DNA from: Trueperella abortisuis
GTDB lineage: Bacteria > Actinomycetota > Actinomycetes > Actinomycetales > Actinomycetaceae
NCBI RefSeq assembly: GCF_030811095.1
Contig: NZ_JAUSQL010000001.1
Span: 496,001-560,000, forward strand
Reading direction: 5' to 3'
DNA length: 64,000 bases
This document shows, one piece after another, positions 53,528 through 64,000 of the stretch. Numbering within the stretch: the stretch's first letter is position 1; every line of letters begins with the position of its first letter. The notes below the pieces were generated by a model. It was not told where the DNA came from and did not search any database. It saw only the letters and a program-made list of their open reading frames with translations. Position numbers and translations under genes: made by a program.

Positions 53528-55465
53528 ATGACCGTAACCGTCCGCAACGATCTGCGTAACGTCGCGATCGTGGCCCACGTCGACCACGGCAAAACCACCC
53601 TCGTGGACGCCATGCTTTGGCAGGGCGGCGTCTTCGACCCGCACACCACGGTGGAGTCCACCGGCGAACGCGTGATGGACTCGGGCGACATCGAACGCGA
53701 GAAGGGCATCACGATCCTGGCCAAGAACACGGCCATCTCTTACGTCGGCCCGTCGGCCGCCGAGTTCGGTGCCCCCGAGGGGCTGACCATTAACGTCATC
53801 GACACCCCCGGCCACGCGGACTTCTCCGGCGAGGTCGAGCGCGGGCTGTCGATGGTGGACGGCGTCGTGCTCCTCGTCGATTCCTCCGAGGGCCCGCTTC
53901 CGCAGACCCGCTTCGTGCTACGCAAGGCGCTCGAGGCCGGCCTGCCCGTCATCCCGGTCATCAACAAGGTCGACCGCCCAGACGCCCGCATCAGCGAGGT
54001 GGTGCAGGAGACCCAGGAGCTGCTCCTCAACCTGGCGGCCGACGTCGAGAGCGAGACAACCCTCGATCTGGAGGCAATCCTCGAGATCCCCGTGGTCTAC
54101 GCCGCCGCGAAGGCGGGCCGCGCCTCGCTCAACCAGCCCGCCGACGGCGAGCTGCCCGACTCGCCGAACCTCGAGCCGCTCTTCCGCGCAATCCTGCACT
54201 ACGTTCCCGCTCCCACCTACGACGAGAGCGCGCCGCTTGTGGCGCAGGTGACCAACCTGGATGCCTCCCCATTCCTCGGCCGCCTCGCGCTTGTGCGCGT
54301 CTTTTCCGGCGAGCTGAAGAAGGGTGCCTGGGTGGGTCTGGCCGACGGCCCCGATTCCCCCATCGAGCGAGTTCACATCACCGAGCTGCTGCGCACGAAG
54401 GGCCTCGAGCGTCAGCCGGCCCCGTCCGCCGGGCCGGGCGACATCGTCGCCATCGCCGGGATCGCCAACATCACGATCGGTGAGACGATCGTGGACCTGG
54501 AAGATCCGCGCTCGCGCCCGCCGATCCACATCGACGACCCGGCCATCTCCATGACGATTGGCACGAACACCTCCCCGCTGGCCGGTCGGATCTCCGGCCA
54601 CAAGCTCACCGCCCGGCAAATCCGGGACCGGCTCACCCAGGAGCTCGTGGGTAACGTCTCCATCCGGGTGTTGCCCACCGACCGCCCCGACACCTGGGAG
54701 GTCCAGGACCGCGGCGAGCTCGCCCTGGCGGTGCTCGTGGAGACGATGCGCCGCGAAGGCTTCGAGCTGACCGTGGGCAAGCCGCAGGTGGTGCGCAAGG
54801 TGATCGACGGCGTCGTGAACGAACCGTGGGAGCGGGCGCAGGTCGACGTGCCCGAGGAGTACCTCGGCTCGGTCACCCAGCTCATGGCGTTGCGCAAGGG
54901 CCACCTGGAGACGATGGCGAACCGCGGCTCGGGGTGGGTGCGCATGGAGTTCGTGGTCCCGGCGCGCGGCCTCATCGGCTTCCGCACCCAGTTCCTCACG
55001 CTCACTCGCGGCACCGGCATCTACACGTCGATCTCGGAGGGCTACAAGCCGTGGGCGGGGGACATCGTCTCGCGCCAGACGGGTTCGCTGGTCTCGGATC
55101 GTCAGGGTCAGGTCACCGCGTTTTCGCTGCAACGCCTCGAGGACCGGGGCACGTTCTTCGTGGATCCGGGCGAGGAGGTCTACGAAGGGCAGGTTGTGGG
55201 GGAGAATCCCCGCAACGAGGACATGGACGTCAACGTGGTGCGCGCCAAGGAGATGACAAACATGCGTTCGTCTACTGCGGACGTCTTTGAGACACTCCAG
55301 GCACGGCGCTACCTCACGCTCGAGGAGGCGATCGAGTTCGCCGCCGACGACGAGTGCATCGAGGTCACGCCCGAGACGGCCCGCATCCGCAAGGTCGAGC
55401 TGTCCGCGATGGTGCGCGGGCGGGAGGCCGGGCGGAAGAAGGCTGCGGCGAGGGCCGGCAAGTGA
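53528..55465 (+). CDS. typA: Translational GTPase TypA/BipA
   Basis: 645 residues. G domain: [20 protein letters not shown] (P-loop), [16 protein letters not shown] (switch I), [15 protein letters not shown] (G3) and [10 protein letters not shown] (G4). The TypA-specific C-terminal part contains [19 protein letters not shown]. It binds ribosomes and aids assembly and stress adaptation. ATG with AAAGGA upstream. An in-frame frame extension of 31 residues upstream is not conserved. A TAGGAT hexamer lies about 33 bases before the start. Confidence 0.95.
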   Translation: MTVTVRNDLRNVAIVAHVDHGKTTLVDAMLWQGGVFDPHTTVESTGERVMDSGDIEREKGITILAKNTAISYVGPSAAEFGAPEGLTINVIDTPGHADFSGEVERGLSMVDGVVLLVDSSEGPLPQTRFVLRKALEAGLPVIPVINKVDRPDARISEVVQETQELLLNLAADVESETTLDLEAILEIPVVYAAAKAGRASLNQPADGELPDSPNLEPLFRAILHYVPAPTYDESAPLVAQVTNLDASPFLGRLALVRVFSGELKKGAWVGLADGPDSPIERVHITELLRTKGLERQPAPSAGPGDIVAIAGIANITIGETIVDLEDPRSRPPIHIDDPAISMTIGTNTSPLAGRISGHKLTARQIRDRLTQELVGNVSIRVLPTDRPDTWEVQDRGELALAVLVETMRREGFELTVGKPQVVRKVIDGVVNEPWERAQVDVPEEYLGSVTQLMALRKGHLETMANRGSGWVRMEFVVPARGLIGFRTQFLTLTRGTGIYTSISEGYKPWAGDIVSRQTGSLVSDRQGQVTAFSLQRLEDRGTFFVDPGEEVYEGQVVGENPRNEDMDVNVVRAKEMTNMRSSTADVFETLQARRYLTLEEAIEFAADDECIEVTPETARIRKVELSAMVRGREAGRKKAAARAGK

Positions 55466-55833
55466 AGACTCTGTTCGCCGCGGTGATCGGGTTTTTCACC
55501 GGCATGCTCGGCGTGGTCGTCTCGGCGGGGCCGCTGGATCTGCCGTGGGTCGGCGTCGCGCTTGGCGTTGGGATGCTTGCGGCGGGCGCCTGGTTCATGT
55601 GGGAGTGGGGCTCGTTTGGGGCCTGGATCGGCTATGTGGTCACGGTATTTGGCGCGACGGCGTGGCTGATCTACTTCCCGCCCGGCGACGACACGCTGAG
55701 CGTGGCCGGCGCCGGAGTCTCGCCCACGTGGATTCTCATCGCGGCGTTCGCGGCGGCCTTCCCCGTGCCGCTCGCGATTCGGTACGCGCGATGGCGCAAG
55801 GGCGAAGACGCCGACGACGCGCGTGGCGCGTGA
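55462..55833 (+). CDS. Small membrane protein following typA
   Basis: 123 residues, four predicted helices (LFAAVIGFFTGMLGVVVSAG; VGVALGVGMLAAGAWFMW; GAWIGYVVTVFGATAWLIYF; WILIAAFAAAFPVPLAI) and an acidic/basic tail. The GTG start overlaps the typA stop (GTGA), so it is co-translated. I recognise no family beyond DUF-like actinobacterial membrane proteins. Confidence 0.7.
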   Translation: MKTLFAAVIGFFTGMLGVVVSAGPLDLPWVGVALGVGMLAAGAWFMWEWGSFGAWIGYVVTVFGATAWLIYFPPGDDTLSVAGAGVSPTWILIAAFAAAFPVPLAIRYARWRKGEDADDARGA

Positions 55834-55908
55834 GCTTCGCGGCCTTTTCAGCAACGGGCGGCGCTGGCTTAGTAAGATCGGCGTGGACAGGTGAACAAGG
55901 GAGAACGC

Positions 55909-57954
55909 GTGGCTGACAATCAGGACGACAACCTCGTCGATGCGTGGCACAAGCGCCTCGGCGACGAGCCCGGCGAATCCGACGCGCAAGACGCGGCGGG
56001 CGAGGAAGCAACCGCCGAAGTGCCGGGCGAAGAGCAGGCGCAGGGCGAGGCACGGGTAGAGGCGCCGACGCAGCGCATCGTCTCCGCGCCCGCCGCGGAG
56101 ATGGGCGCGGCAGATGAGGCCCTCACCGCTGAGTTTGATGGCACACCTGAGACCACCCAGTTCGCCACGCCATCCGGCGAGGAAACCACTCGTTTTGACA
56201 CCCAGCCGAGCCAGCCGGCCCCGGCCTTCGTGCCGGCGGGCCAATCGGCGGGAGAGCCCCCGGCGGAGGATGAGGGAGAGCCCGTGAAGAAGAAGCGGCG
56301 CAGGTGGCCCTGGATCACGGCGGCGGCCGTGCTGATCCTTTGCGGGGCATACGGAGGGGCGGCCTACGCCTATCAGGACAAGATCCCGTCCAATACCTCG
56401 ATCTCCGGCGTCCAGGTGGGCGGAATGGATGAGGCCCAGGCGCGCGAGACCCTCGCCGCGGGCCTACAGGAGGCCCTGGCGACGCCGCGGCAGGTGGTCG
56501 TGGTCGGGGAGGAGAAGTCCGACGCCGTCAACCCCGGCAACATTTCCCTCGAGGTTGACTACGACAAGACCTTCGACGGGCTGACCGGCTTCTCCCTCGA
56601 CCCGCGCCGGCTGTGGGCCCACATCTCCGGCGCCGCCAACGTCGACGCCGTCCTCACGGCCGACGAGGGCGCGCTGACCTCCGAGGTGGGGCGCCTGGCG
56701 GAGGTGTTCAAGAAGGACCCGGTCAATGCGGAGCTCACTATCGCCGACGCCGCCACCCGGGTGACCGACAGCCAGGAGGGCCTCGCCCTCGACGCGGATT
56801 CGGCGGGGGAGAAGATCTTGGGCGGCTGGCTCGCCGGCGACGCCCCGATCGAGCTTCCCACCTCCACTGTCGATCCCGACGTCACCACGCAAACCATGAA
56901 GGACTTCGCCGCATCCTCGGTGGACCCGCTGCTCAGCGACGCCATCTCGATTACGGTCAAGGATTCCCTCGTCGAGCTGCAGCCGGCTCAGACTGCCGAG
57001 CTGATCAGCGTGAAGACGGCGGAGGGCGCGCCCTCGCTCGTCGTCGACGAAGACAAGCTCAACGCCCTGGTTCAGGACAGCGCGGGGGCGGTTTTGAGCC
57101 AGCCGAAGGACGCCACGATCGCGATCGTGGATGGCGCGCCGAAGATTACCCCGTCCGAGGCCGGGGAGTCGATCGACGCCGCGCAGATCGCCTCGGCCCT
57201 GCTGGAGCTACCTAAGAAGTCGGACCGCACGCTCGTCGCCGACGTCACGGTCCAGGAGCCGGACTTCACCACCGAGGACGCGGAAGGCCTGGGGATCAAG
57301 GAGGTCGTCTCCGAGATCTCGACCCCGCTAACGAACGACTCGGTGCGCACCACCAACCTCGTGGTCGGCACGCGCAACGTCAACAACACCCTCGTCAAGC
57401 CCGGCGAACAGTTCAACCTCGAGGAGGCGCTCGGGCCGATCGATGCGGAGCACGGCTTCGTCTCCTCCGGCGTCGTCTCCAACGGCTTCAACTCCACCGC
57501 GATGGGCGGCGGCCTGTCTCAGCTGTCCACGAACACGTTCAACATCGGCTACCGGGCCGGCATGGTGGACGTCGCCCACCAGCCGCACTCGAAGTACTTC
57601 TCGCGCTACCCGATGGGCATGGAATCCACCCTGTGGAGCGGGCAGATCTCGATGATCTGGGAAAACAACACCCCCTACGGCGCGCTGGTGGAGACCTGGG
57701 TGGCGGACGGCCGGGTCTACACCCGCCTGTGGTCCACCCACTACTGGGACGTGGAGGTCTGGCAGGGCCAGCCGTTCAACTACGTCCAGCCCGAGACGAA
57801 GGTCAACACGGCCGCGGACTGTGAGCCCTCGCCCGCCGGCGGGCCAGGTTTCTCGGTCACGGTGGGCCGCGTGGTCAAGCTCAACGGCGAGGTCCACGAG
57901 GATTCGCAGTACACGTGGACCTACCAGCCGGTTCACGCCGTCAAGTGCGGATAG
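55909..57954 (+). CDS. VanW-family membrane-anchored protein
   Basis: 681 residues. A ~125-residue acidic, disordered cytoplasmic head and a basic KKKRRR stop precede a single membrane helix (about 132-152). Outside are two YoaR/PG_binding_4-like repeats starting SNTSISGVQVGGM, then the VanW domain (about 490-640) with LVVGTRNVNNTLVKPGEQFN and SSGVVSNGFNSTAMGGGLSQ. VanW proteins occur near vancomycin resistance genes but the role is unknown; a cell-wall function is inferred. GTG start with AAGGGAG. Confidence 0.88.
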   Translation: MADNQDDNLVDAWHKRLGDEPGESDAQDAAGEEATAEVPGEEQAQGEARVEAPTQRIVSAPAAEMGAADEALTAEFDGTPETTQFATPSGEETTRFDTQPSQPAPAFVPAGQSAGEPPAEDEGEPVKKKRRRWPWITAAAVLILCGAYGGAAYAYQDKIPSNTSISGVQVGGMDEAQARETLAAGLQEALATPRQVVVVGEEKSDAVNPGNISLEVDYDKTFDGLTGFSLDPRRLWAHISGAANVDAVLTADEGALTSEVGRLAEVFKKDPVNAELTIADAATRVTDSQEGLALDADSAGEKILGGWLAGDAPIELPTSTVDPDVTTQTMKDFAASSVDPLLSDAISITVKDSLVELQPAQTAELISVKTAEGAPSLVVDEDKLNALVQDSAGAVLSQPKDATIAIVDGAPKITPSEAGESIDAAQIASALLELPKKSDRTLVADVTVQEPDFTTEDAEGLGIKEVVSEISTPLTNDSVRTTNLVVGTRNVNNTLVKPGEQFNLEEALGPIDAEHGFVSSGVVSNGFNSTAMGGGLSQLSTNTFNIGYRAGMVDVAHQPHSKYFSRYPMGMESTLWSGQISMIWENNTPYGALVETWVADGRVYTRLWSTHYWDVEVWQGQPFNYVQPETKVNTAADCEPSPAGGPGFSVTVGRVVKLNGEVHEDSQYTWTYQPVHAVKCG

Positions 57955-58008
57955 GCCGGCGTTTAGTATTAGGATGAGAGCAGTAAGTAGCAACGGAAAG
58001 AGGATAGC

Positions 58009-58332
58009 GTGACATACATAATCGCTTTGCCCTGCGTGGACGTGAAGGATCGCGCCTGCGTCGACGAATGCCCGGTGGACTGCATCTATGAGGGCGAGCG
58101 CATGCTCTACATTCACCCGGATGAGTGCGTGGATTGCGGCGCCTGCGAGCCGGTGTGCCCGGTGGAGGCGATCTACTACGAGGACGACACCCCGCAGGAG
58201 TGGGCCGATTACTACAAGGCGAACGTCGAGTTCTTTGACGACCTCGGCTCGCCGGGTGGGGCCTCCAAGATGGGGCCGATCAAGAAGGACCACCCGCTCA
58301 TCGCCCAGCTTCCGCAGGGCATCAACGATTAG
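58009..58332 (+). CDS. fdxA: Seven-iron ferredoxin
   Basis: 107 residues. DRACVDECPVDC and CVDCGACEPVCPVEA, together with a Cys at position 9, bind a [3Fe-4S] and a [4Fe-4S] cluster, as in mycobacterial FdxA/FdxC. It carries electrons, for example to cytochromes P450 or oxidoreductases. The C-terminal ~40 residues are the usual extension of this type. GTG start with AAAGAGGA. It is two bases ahead of dapC, as in many actinobacteria. Confidence 0.95.
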   Translation: MTYIIALPCVDVKDRACVDECPVDCIYEGERMLYIHPDECVDCGACEPVCPVEAIYYEDDTPQEWADYYKANVEFFDDLGSPGGASKMGPIKKDHPLIAQLPQGIND

Positions 58333-58334
58333 CG

Positions 58335-59459
58335 GTGGGATTCTACGCTGATTCGCTGCCCGATTTCCCGTGGGACTCGCTGGTCCCGGCGCGGAATCGG
58401 GCAGCGCAGTATCCGGGGCCGGTCTGCGACCTGACGATCGGCACCCCGGTCGACGACACGCCCGCAATCATCCAGAATGCCCTCGCCGGGGCCACGAACG
58501 CCCACGGCTACCCCGCGGTGCTCGGCAGTACCGAGCTGCGCGCGGCGATCGGGGCGTGGATGGCGCGGCGCGGGATCACCTCCGACGTGGCGATCCTGCC
58601 CACGATTGGCTCGAAGGAGATGGTGGGCCTGCTGCCCTCGCTCATGGGCCTCGGGGCGGGTGCGCGCGTGGGATTCCCGGACGTCGCCTACCCCACCTAC
58701 GACGTCGGGGCGCGGCTCGCGGGGGCCACTCCCGTCCTCATCGACAGCGACTCCGATCCAGCCAGCTGGCCGACACTCGACCTGCTGTGGCTCAACTCGC
58801 CCGGCAACCCTAACGGCCACGTGCTCTCCCGCCCGCAGCTTCGCGCGATCGTGGCGTGGGCGCGGGGGTGCGGCGCCGTCGTCGCCAGCGACGAATGCTA
58901 CGCGGAACTGTGCTGGGACGTGGCCGAGGCGCCCTCCCTGTTGGACGACGCCGTGTGCGGGGGCGACCCGGCGGGCCTGCTCATGGTCTACTCCCTGTCG
59001 AAGCAGTCGAACATGGCCGGCTACCGCGCCTCCTGGCTGGCGGGTGACCCGGCGATCGTCTTGCCGATCGCGGAGCTACGCAAGCACCTGGGCTTCATGA
59101 TGCCCGCGCCCGTCCAGCACGCGATGGCTATCGCCCTCGGGGACGCGGAGCACGTGAGCGTCCAACACGACGTCTACCGGCGGCGTCGTGACACCCTGCT
59201 CGGTGCCCTGGACTCGGCGGGGTTGGTGGGCGACCCGGCGTCGGTGGCGGGCCTGTACCTGTGGGTCACGGCGGAGGGGGCGACGTCGTGGGACATCGTG
59301 GACGCGTGCGCGCAGCTGGGGATCGTGGTGGCCCCGGGGATCTTCTACGGCGAGGCCGGGGACGGGTGGGTGCGCATGTCGCTCACAGCCACCGATTTCG
59401 CGATCAACGAAGCGGCCAAGCGTCTCGAAAGGCTTCCTGACCTGCTCAAACGATCCTGA
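58335..59459 (+). CDS. dapC: Succinyldiaminopimelate transaminase
   Basis: 374-residue class I aminotransferase. LWLNSPGNPNGHVLS holds the Asn that contacts PLP, ASDECYAEL the Asp-x-x-Tyr pair and VYSLSKQSNMAGYRASW the Schiff-base Lys; RMSLTAT near the end carries the carboxylate-binding Arg. Assigned to the lysine/diaminopimelate pathway because fdxA-dapC is a conserved actinobacterial pair; sequence alone gives only the fold. GTG start two bases after fdxA. Confidence 0.85.
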   Translation: MGFYADSLPDFPWDSLVPARNRAAQYPGPVCDLTIGTPVDDTPAIIQNALAGATNAHGYPAVLGSTELRAAIGAWMARRGITSDVAILPTIGSKEMVGLLPSLMGLGAGARVGFPDVAYPTYDVGARLAGATPVLIDSDSDPASWPTLDLLWLNSPGNPNGHVLSRPQLRAIVAWARGCGAVVASDECYAELCWDVAEAPSLLDDAVCGGDPAGLLMVYSLSKQSNMAGYRASWLAGDPAIVLPIAELRKHLGFMMPAPVQHAMAIALGDAEHVSVQHDVYRRRRDTLLGALDSAGLVGDPASVAGLYLWVTAEGATSWDIVDACAQLGIVVAPGIFYGEAGDGWVRMSLTATDFAINEAAKRLERLPDLLKRS

Positions 59460-59562
59460 CGAAATTATCTTGACTTTAAGGGATCACTTTTTCTTCTCGA
59501 TCGGGTAGTGTGACTTGTACCTACCCGGCAATGGCGTCGGGACGAAACGCGAAGGAGACCCG

Positions 59563-60894
<1,332 letters not shown>

Positions 60895-60906
60895 CCCGCT
60901 GTCCGG

Positions 60907-61464
60907 CTACGCCGGAAGATAGCTCAGCAGCTCGGGTAGCGCCTGCCGGAAGGGCGCGATGAGGTTGAGGTCGGCTAGCTGGCTGACCTTTACCCACCGC
61001 AACGCCGCCGACTCGGGGTTGGCAACGACGTCGGCCCCCGGGTCGGCGATCTTTGCCACGAACGTGGTGTAGCTCCAGTCGGGGTGGGCGAGGACGTGGC
61101 GGCCGCTGGGCGGCTCGAGCTCGCGGATGCCGGTCTCTTCGAAAAACTCGCGTAGCGCGCCCTCCCACGGGCTCTCGCCCACGTCGATCGCGCCGCCCGG
61201 CACGCCCCACGTGCCGCCGTGGTGGGACCAGTCCACGCGCAACTGCATGAGCACTTCTCCCTCGGCGCCAGGTTCTCCCTCGGCGCCAGGTTCGCCCTCG
61301 GCGCCAGGTTCGCCGCTCGCCTCGCGACCGCTCGGCGTACCCGCGCGACCGGCGTCGTTACGCGGTGCGCCGGGCCGCCAGGCCATGATGCCGGCCGCGC
61401 CGAACAGCCCCCAGTGCCGCTGCCCGCAGCGGCACTCGACGAAACTGTCCCCGGCTCTCCTCAT
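60907..61464 (-). CDS. NUDIX hydrolase with collagen-like insert
   Basis: 185 residues. The Nudix box GAIDVGESPWEGALREFFEE-TG is complete (G-x5-E-x7-REFFEETG). A Cys-x-Cys pair sits near the N-terminus (ECRCGQRHWG). Between the first strand (GIMAW) and the next (VLMQLRV) about 35 residues are inserted, including three copies of Gly-Glu-Pro-Gly-Ala-Glu. It hydrolyses nucleoside diphosphate derivatives; substrate unknown. The ATG overlaps the maf stop by four bases. Confidence 0.85.
   Translation of the reverse strand: MRRAGDSFVECRCGQRHWGLFGAAGIMAWRPGAPRNDAGRAGTPSGREASGEPGAEGEPGAEGEPGAEGEVLMQLRVDWSHHGGTWGVPGGAIDVGESPWEGALREFFEETGIRELEPPSGRHVLAHPDWSYTTFVAKIADPGADVVANPESAALRWVKVSQLADLNLIAPFRQALPELLSYLPA
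61261..61314. repeat. Three 18-base in-frame tandem repeats in the NUDIX gene
   Basis: Units at 61261-61278, 61279-61296 and 61297-61314 differ by a single base and encode the GEPGAE repeat. Copy number can vary without frameshift. Confidence 0.9.
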
Positions 61465-62084
61465 TGCCAAAAGTCCGTGATCGCGTGGCCGAGCTCGGCG
61501 AGCAAGTCACGCAGGAGCGGCAGGGAGATGCCGACGACGCCGTGGTGGTCGCCCTCGATCCGCTCAACGAAAGGCCCGCCGTAGCCGTCGATGGTGAAGG
61601 AGCCCGCCACCACGAGCGGCTCCCCGGTCCCGATGTAGGCCTCGATCTCGGCGTCGGTGAGGTGGGCGATGTGGACGGTGGCGGTGGAGGTGGCCACGGC
61701 CATCCTGCCGCTCGCCACGTCGATCACGCAGTGGCCGGTGTGGAGGTCGCCGGCGTTGCCGCGCATGGCGCGCAGGCGCTCGCGAGCGACCTCGGGGGTG
61801 TGCGGCTTGCCGACCACCTGCCCGTCCATCTCGAGCATGGAGTCGCATCCGACGATGACGGTGGGCTGGGTGCCCGCGTCAAGCTCGGCGGCGACTTTCT
61901 TGGCCTTGGCGACGGCGAGCAGCTGGACTTGCTCGGCCGCGCTGACCGGCCCGCGCGCCTTCGCGGCGGCGAGCAGGGCGTCCTCGTCCACATCCGCCAC
62001 CGCAACGAGGGGCGGGATGTGGGCGGCGATGAGTGTAGCCTTTCGGGCGGGTGACGCGGAGGCAAGGAGTAGGGTCTGCATCAT
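61461..62084 (-). CDS. maf: Maf family nucleotide pyrophosphatase
   Basis: 207 residues. LLLASASPARKATL is the nucleotide-binding start, VIVGCDSMLEMDGQVVGKPH the central strand with the catalytic Asp (Cys-Asp) and Lys-Pro, and GSFTIDGYGGPFVERIEGDH the C-terminal metal region. Maf enzymes hydrolyse modified or canonical nucleoside triphosphates and link to cell division control. The ATG overlaps the DUF885 stop by four bases, and the gene overlaps the NUDIX gene likewise: both may clean the nucleotide pool. Confidence 0.93.
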   Translation of the reverse strand: MMQTLLLASASPARKATLIAAHIPPLVAVADVDEDALLAAAKARGPVSAAEQVQLLAVAKAKKVAAELDAGTQPTVIVGCDSMLEMDGQVVGKPHTPEVARERLRAMRGNAGDLHTGHCVIDVASGRMAVATSTATVHIAHLTDAEIEAYIGTGEPLVVAGSFTIDGYGGPFVERIEGDHHGVVGISLPLLRDLLAELGHAITDFWQ

Positions 62085-63763
62085 TCCGCCAGGGCGTCGC
62101 GCAGGATGTCGAGGCCGACCGAGCCGATGGAGAGCGCCCGCATGTGCCAGTCCTTCACCGAAAACGCTTCGCCGCGGGCGGCCGCCCGGGCCGCGGCGTC
62201 GGCGCGCAGCTGCTTCCAGATCCGGTGCCCGATCTTGTACGACGGCGCCTGCCCGGCCCAGCCGAGGTAGCGATCGAGCTCGAAGGCGAGGAAGGAACGG
62301 TCCATGGCCACGTTGTCCTGGAGGAACTGCCAGGCCACCTCTCGCGTCCAGGTCGGCGAGATGTGCTCGTAGCCCTTCGGGGAGGGTTTGCCCAGGTGGA
62401 ATCCGATGTCCAGGGCGACGCGCGTGGCGCGCAGGCGCTCGGAGTCGAGCACGCCCATGCGGTAAGCGGGCTCGTCCTGGTAGCCGAGCTCAGCCATGAG
62501 TCCCTCGGCGTAGAGCGCCCAGCCTTCCCCATGTCCGGAGTTCCAGCACAGGTGGCGCCGCCAGTCGTTGAGCGAGTCCTTCATGTAGGTTGCCATGCCC
62601 ACCTGCAGGTGGTGGCCGGGCACACCCTCGTGGTAGACGGTGGTCTTCTCCTGCCACGTGTGGAACACGTCCGTCCCCTCCGGGACGGACCACCACATGC
62701 GCCCGCCGCGGGAGAAATCATCCGAGGGGCCCGTGTAGTAAATGGCGCCGGTGCCCGAGGGTGCGATCATGCACTCCAGCTTGCGCAGCGGGGTGGGGAT
62801 GTCGAAGTGTGTGCCGTGCAGGTCGTCAAGCGCACGGTCCGAGGTCTCCTGCATCCAGGCCTTGAGCGCGTCCGTGCCGTGAATCTGGTAGGCCGGGTCG
62901 GCGTCGAGGCGGGCGAGCGCCTCGGGGATGGACACGTCCGCGCCGTAGAGCTCGGCGACGATCTCCTCCTGCTCAGACACGATCCGGGCCAGCTCCTCCA
63001 GGCCCCACTCGTAGGTCTCGTCGAGGTCGAGGGTGGCGCCCGTGGATTCGCGCAGGCGGGGGGCGTAGCGCTCGCGGCCGAAGGCTTCGCTGGCGGCCCC
63101 GTGTGGCAGGATCTGCTCGCGCAGGAAGGCGGCGAGCTCGCCGTAGGCCCGTTGCGCCGAGTCGGCCGCCTGGCGCAGTGAGTCGGCAAGTTCGGGGTGC
63201 GCCGCGCCTCCGCGCGCGGCGAGGTCCGCCAGCGGAGAGCGGGAGCCGGCCTTGTGCTCTGCCTGTGCGATGGCGAGCTCGACCTGCTTGGTGGCCGTGG
63301 GCGGGCCGGACTGGGCGCGGCGCAGCAAGGTTTCTTGCCAGCCACGCAGGGCGGATGCGGTGTTACCCAAACGGCGCGTGATGAGCTGCCAGTCCGCGGC
63401 GCTGTCCTGGGCCATGTTGTCGTAGATCTCCTGAATCGACTGCAGTGGCGAGGCGATGACGTTGATCTCGCCCACCTCCCCGCGCTCGAAGTAGTCGATC
63501 TCTGATTCCAGGCTTGTGGCGAGGGCGGCCTTGGTGACGCGGTCGACGTCGTCGGCGGGCTCGAGCGCGTTCAGTTTGCGTAGGGTGGCGACGTTGAGGT
63601 CGTTGAGGTCGGCCAAGCCCGCGGGGGAGTAGTCGGAGAATCCGCCGTCGTCCTCGCGCCCCAAGCCGAGCGCGGTGACCAGCTCGGGGGTGCGATCGAG
63701 GAGATCGGAGACGTAGCGGTTGGACAGGTTGTCGATGTCAGTTACAGGTCGGGAGACAGTCAT
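62081..63763 (-). CDS. DUF885 family metallopeptidase-like protein
   Basis: 560 residues, mostly helical. The zinc-like motif VYHEGVPGHHLQVGMATY (H-E-x-x-P-x-H-H) and SGHGEGWALYAEGLMAELG with its Glu are the DUF885 hallmarks. No signal peptide, so probably a cytoplasmic peptidase; few members have been tested. It heads the DUF885-maf-NUDIX operon, all joined by ATGA overlaps. The ATG is six bases after a TAGTGT hexamer with no Shine-Dalgarno, so the operon may begin with a leaderless message. Confidence 0.87.
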   Translation of the reverse strand: MTVSRPVTDIDNLSNRYVSDLLDRTPELVTALGLGREDDGGFSDYSPAGLADLNDLNVATLRKLNALEPADDVDRVTKAALATSLESEIDYFERGEVGEINVIASPLQSIQEIYDNMAQDSAADWQLITRRLGNTASALRGWQETLLRRAQSGPPTATKQVELAIAQAEHKAGSRSPLADLAARGGAAHPELADSLRQAADSAQRAYGELAAFLREQILPHGAASEAFGRERYAPRLRESTGATLDLDETYEWGLEELARIVSEQEEIVAELYGADVSIPEALARLDADPAYQIHGTDALKAWMQETSDRALDDLHGTHFDIPTPLRKLECMIAPSGTGAIYYTGPSDDFSRGGRMWWSVPEGTDVFHTWQEKTTVYHEGVPGHHLQVGMATYMKDSLNDWRRHLCWNSGHGEGWALYAEGLMAELGYQDEPAYRMGVLDSERLRATRVALDIGFHLGKPSPKGYEHISPTWTREVAWQFLQDNVAMDRSFLAFELDRYLGWAGQAPSYKIGHRIWKQLRADAAARAAARGEAFSVKDWHMRALSIGSVGLDILRDALAE

Positions 63764-63769
63764 GACTCC

Positions 63770-63775
63770 ACACTA
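63770..63775 (-). promoter_or_regulatory. -10 element of the DUF885-maf-NUDIX operon (leaderless type)
   Basis: Minus strand TAGTGT, six bases, then ATG at 63763. Confidence 0.5.
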
Positions 63776-63848
63776 GTGGCTCTTCTCAATTCGGGCGTAG
63801 TTCGGGGCTTGAGACGTGGGCGTGTCGGGCAATGGGGCTGGAAGCAGG

Positions 63849-63969
63849 TGCCGGGGGCTCCTGCGGCGACGGGCGCGGGCCTGTCTTCGGCAGTTCACTT
63901 GAGGATGTGGGCCACCTGCCGGTTGCTATATGGGCCTGGGTGGTCTCAGGTTCATGAGTTGTGTCGGGC
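63849..63969 (+). repeat. Dispersed intergenic repeat, copy B
   Basis: Aligns with copy A (28087-28235) from the GCCGGGG start to GAGTTGTGTCGG, but lacks the ~25 bases that duplicate the GTTCACTTGA phrase in A. It lies in the last, apparently gene-free 237 bases of the window. Confidence 0.8.
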
Positions 63970-64000
63970 CCGAATGGCCAGTTTAGTCGTTTGGCGTGAG

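Overview
The window is chromosomal DNA of a high-GC Gram-positive actinobacterium. Third codon positions are strongly GC-biased and GTG starts are common. Genes for mycothiol metabolism (mca), monomeric isocitrate dehydrogenase, actinobacterial-type GreA, LipA/LipB and the fdxA-dapC pair all point the same way. Gene order resembles two Mycobacterium tuberculosis stretches recalled from memory: greA / mca / hemolysin III / short-chain prenyl synthase, and xseB-xseA / ispH / ychF. The exact genus cannot be fixed by eye; an Actinomycetaceae-like genus is a guess.

Layout. 1-2.8 kb: divergent proline utilisation pair, putA (cut by the window edge) and putP. 2.8-7.3 kb: peptidyl-prolyl isomerase, msrA-greA, mca, hemolysin III and prenyl diphosphate synthase. 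7.4-16.7 kb: BCCT transporter, xseA-xseB-sugar kinase operon, ispH, rsgA, rmuC and ychF. 16.75-21.5 kb: an accessory patch with three type II toxin-antitoxin modules (RelB/YafQ, HigBA, FitAB), each preceded by its own palindrome, plus a decapitated DapA-family remnant, an AT-richer HNH nuclease gene lacking a proper 5' end, and a short ORF abutting it. 21.6-28 kb: GNAT, a TrpXYZ-like ABC importer, a lipoprotein, a nitroreductase and a nucleobase permease. 28-37.8 kb: MscL, peptide deformylase, a cation transporter, a large exported protein of unknown function, a formate/nitrite channel, icd, a small phosphatase and an alpha/beta hydrolase. 37.9-42.7 kb: M18 aminopeptidase, acyl-CoA ligase, lipA and lipB. 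42.9-49 kb: a complete oligopeptide importer (oppB-oppC-oppDF fusion, then oppA). 49-52.8 kb: a heterodimeric ABC exporter. 52.8-64 kb: PH-domain membrane protein, typA, VanW-family protein, fdxA-dapC, gltA, and a tightly coupled DUF885-maf-NUDIX operon.

The strongest window-wide signal not explained by gene content is a start architecture of TANNNT, exactly six bases, then ATG or GTG. It occurs at ten genes, among them ispH, ychF, the higB toxin, def, lipB and a DUF885 peptidase, and it predicts leaderless mRNAs. An eleventh instance sits 17 codons upstream of the lipoprotein start of oppA. Other notable points are an intergenic repeat family present three times, an ABC exporter whose two ATPase halves have lost complementary motifs, two very long perfect palindromes between convergent genes, and an alpha/beta hydrolase with Asp where its apparent relatives have the nucleophilic Ser.

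All calls rest on reading the sequence and recalled family knowledge; no database search was run.
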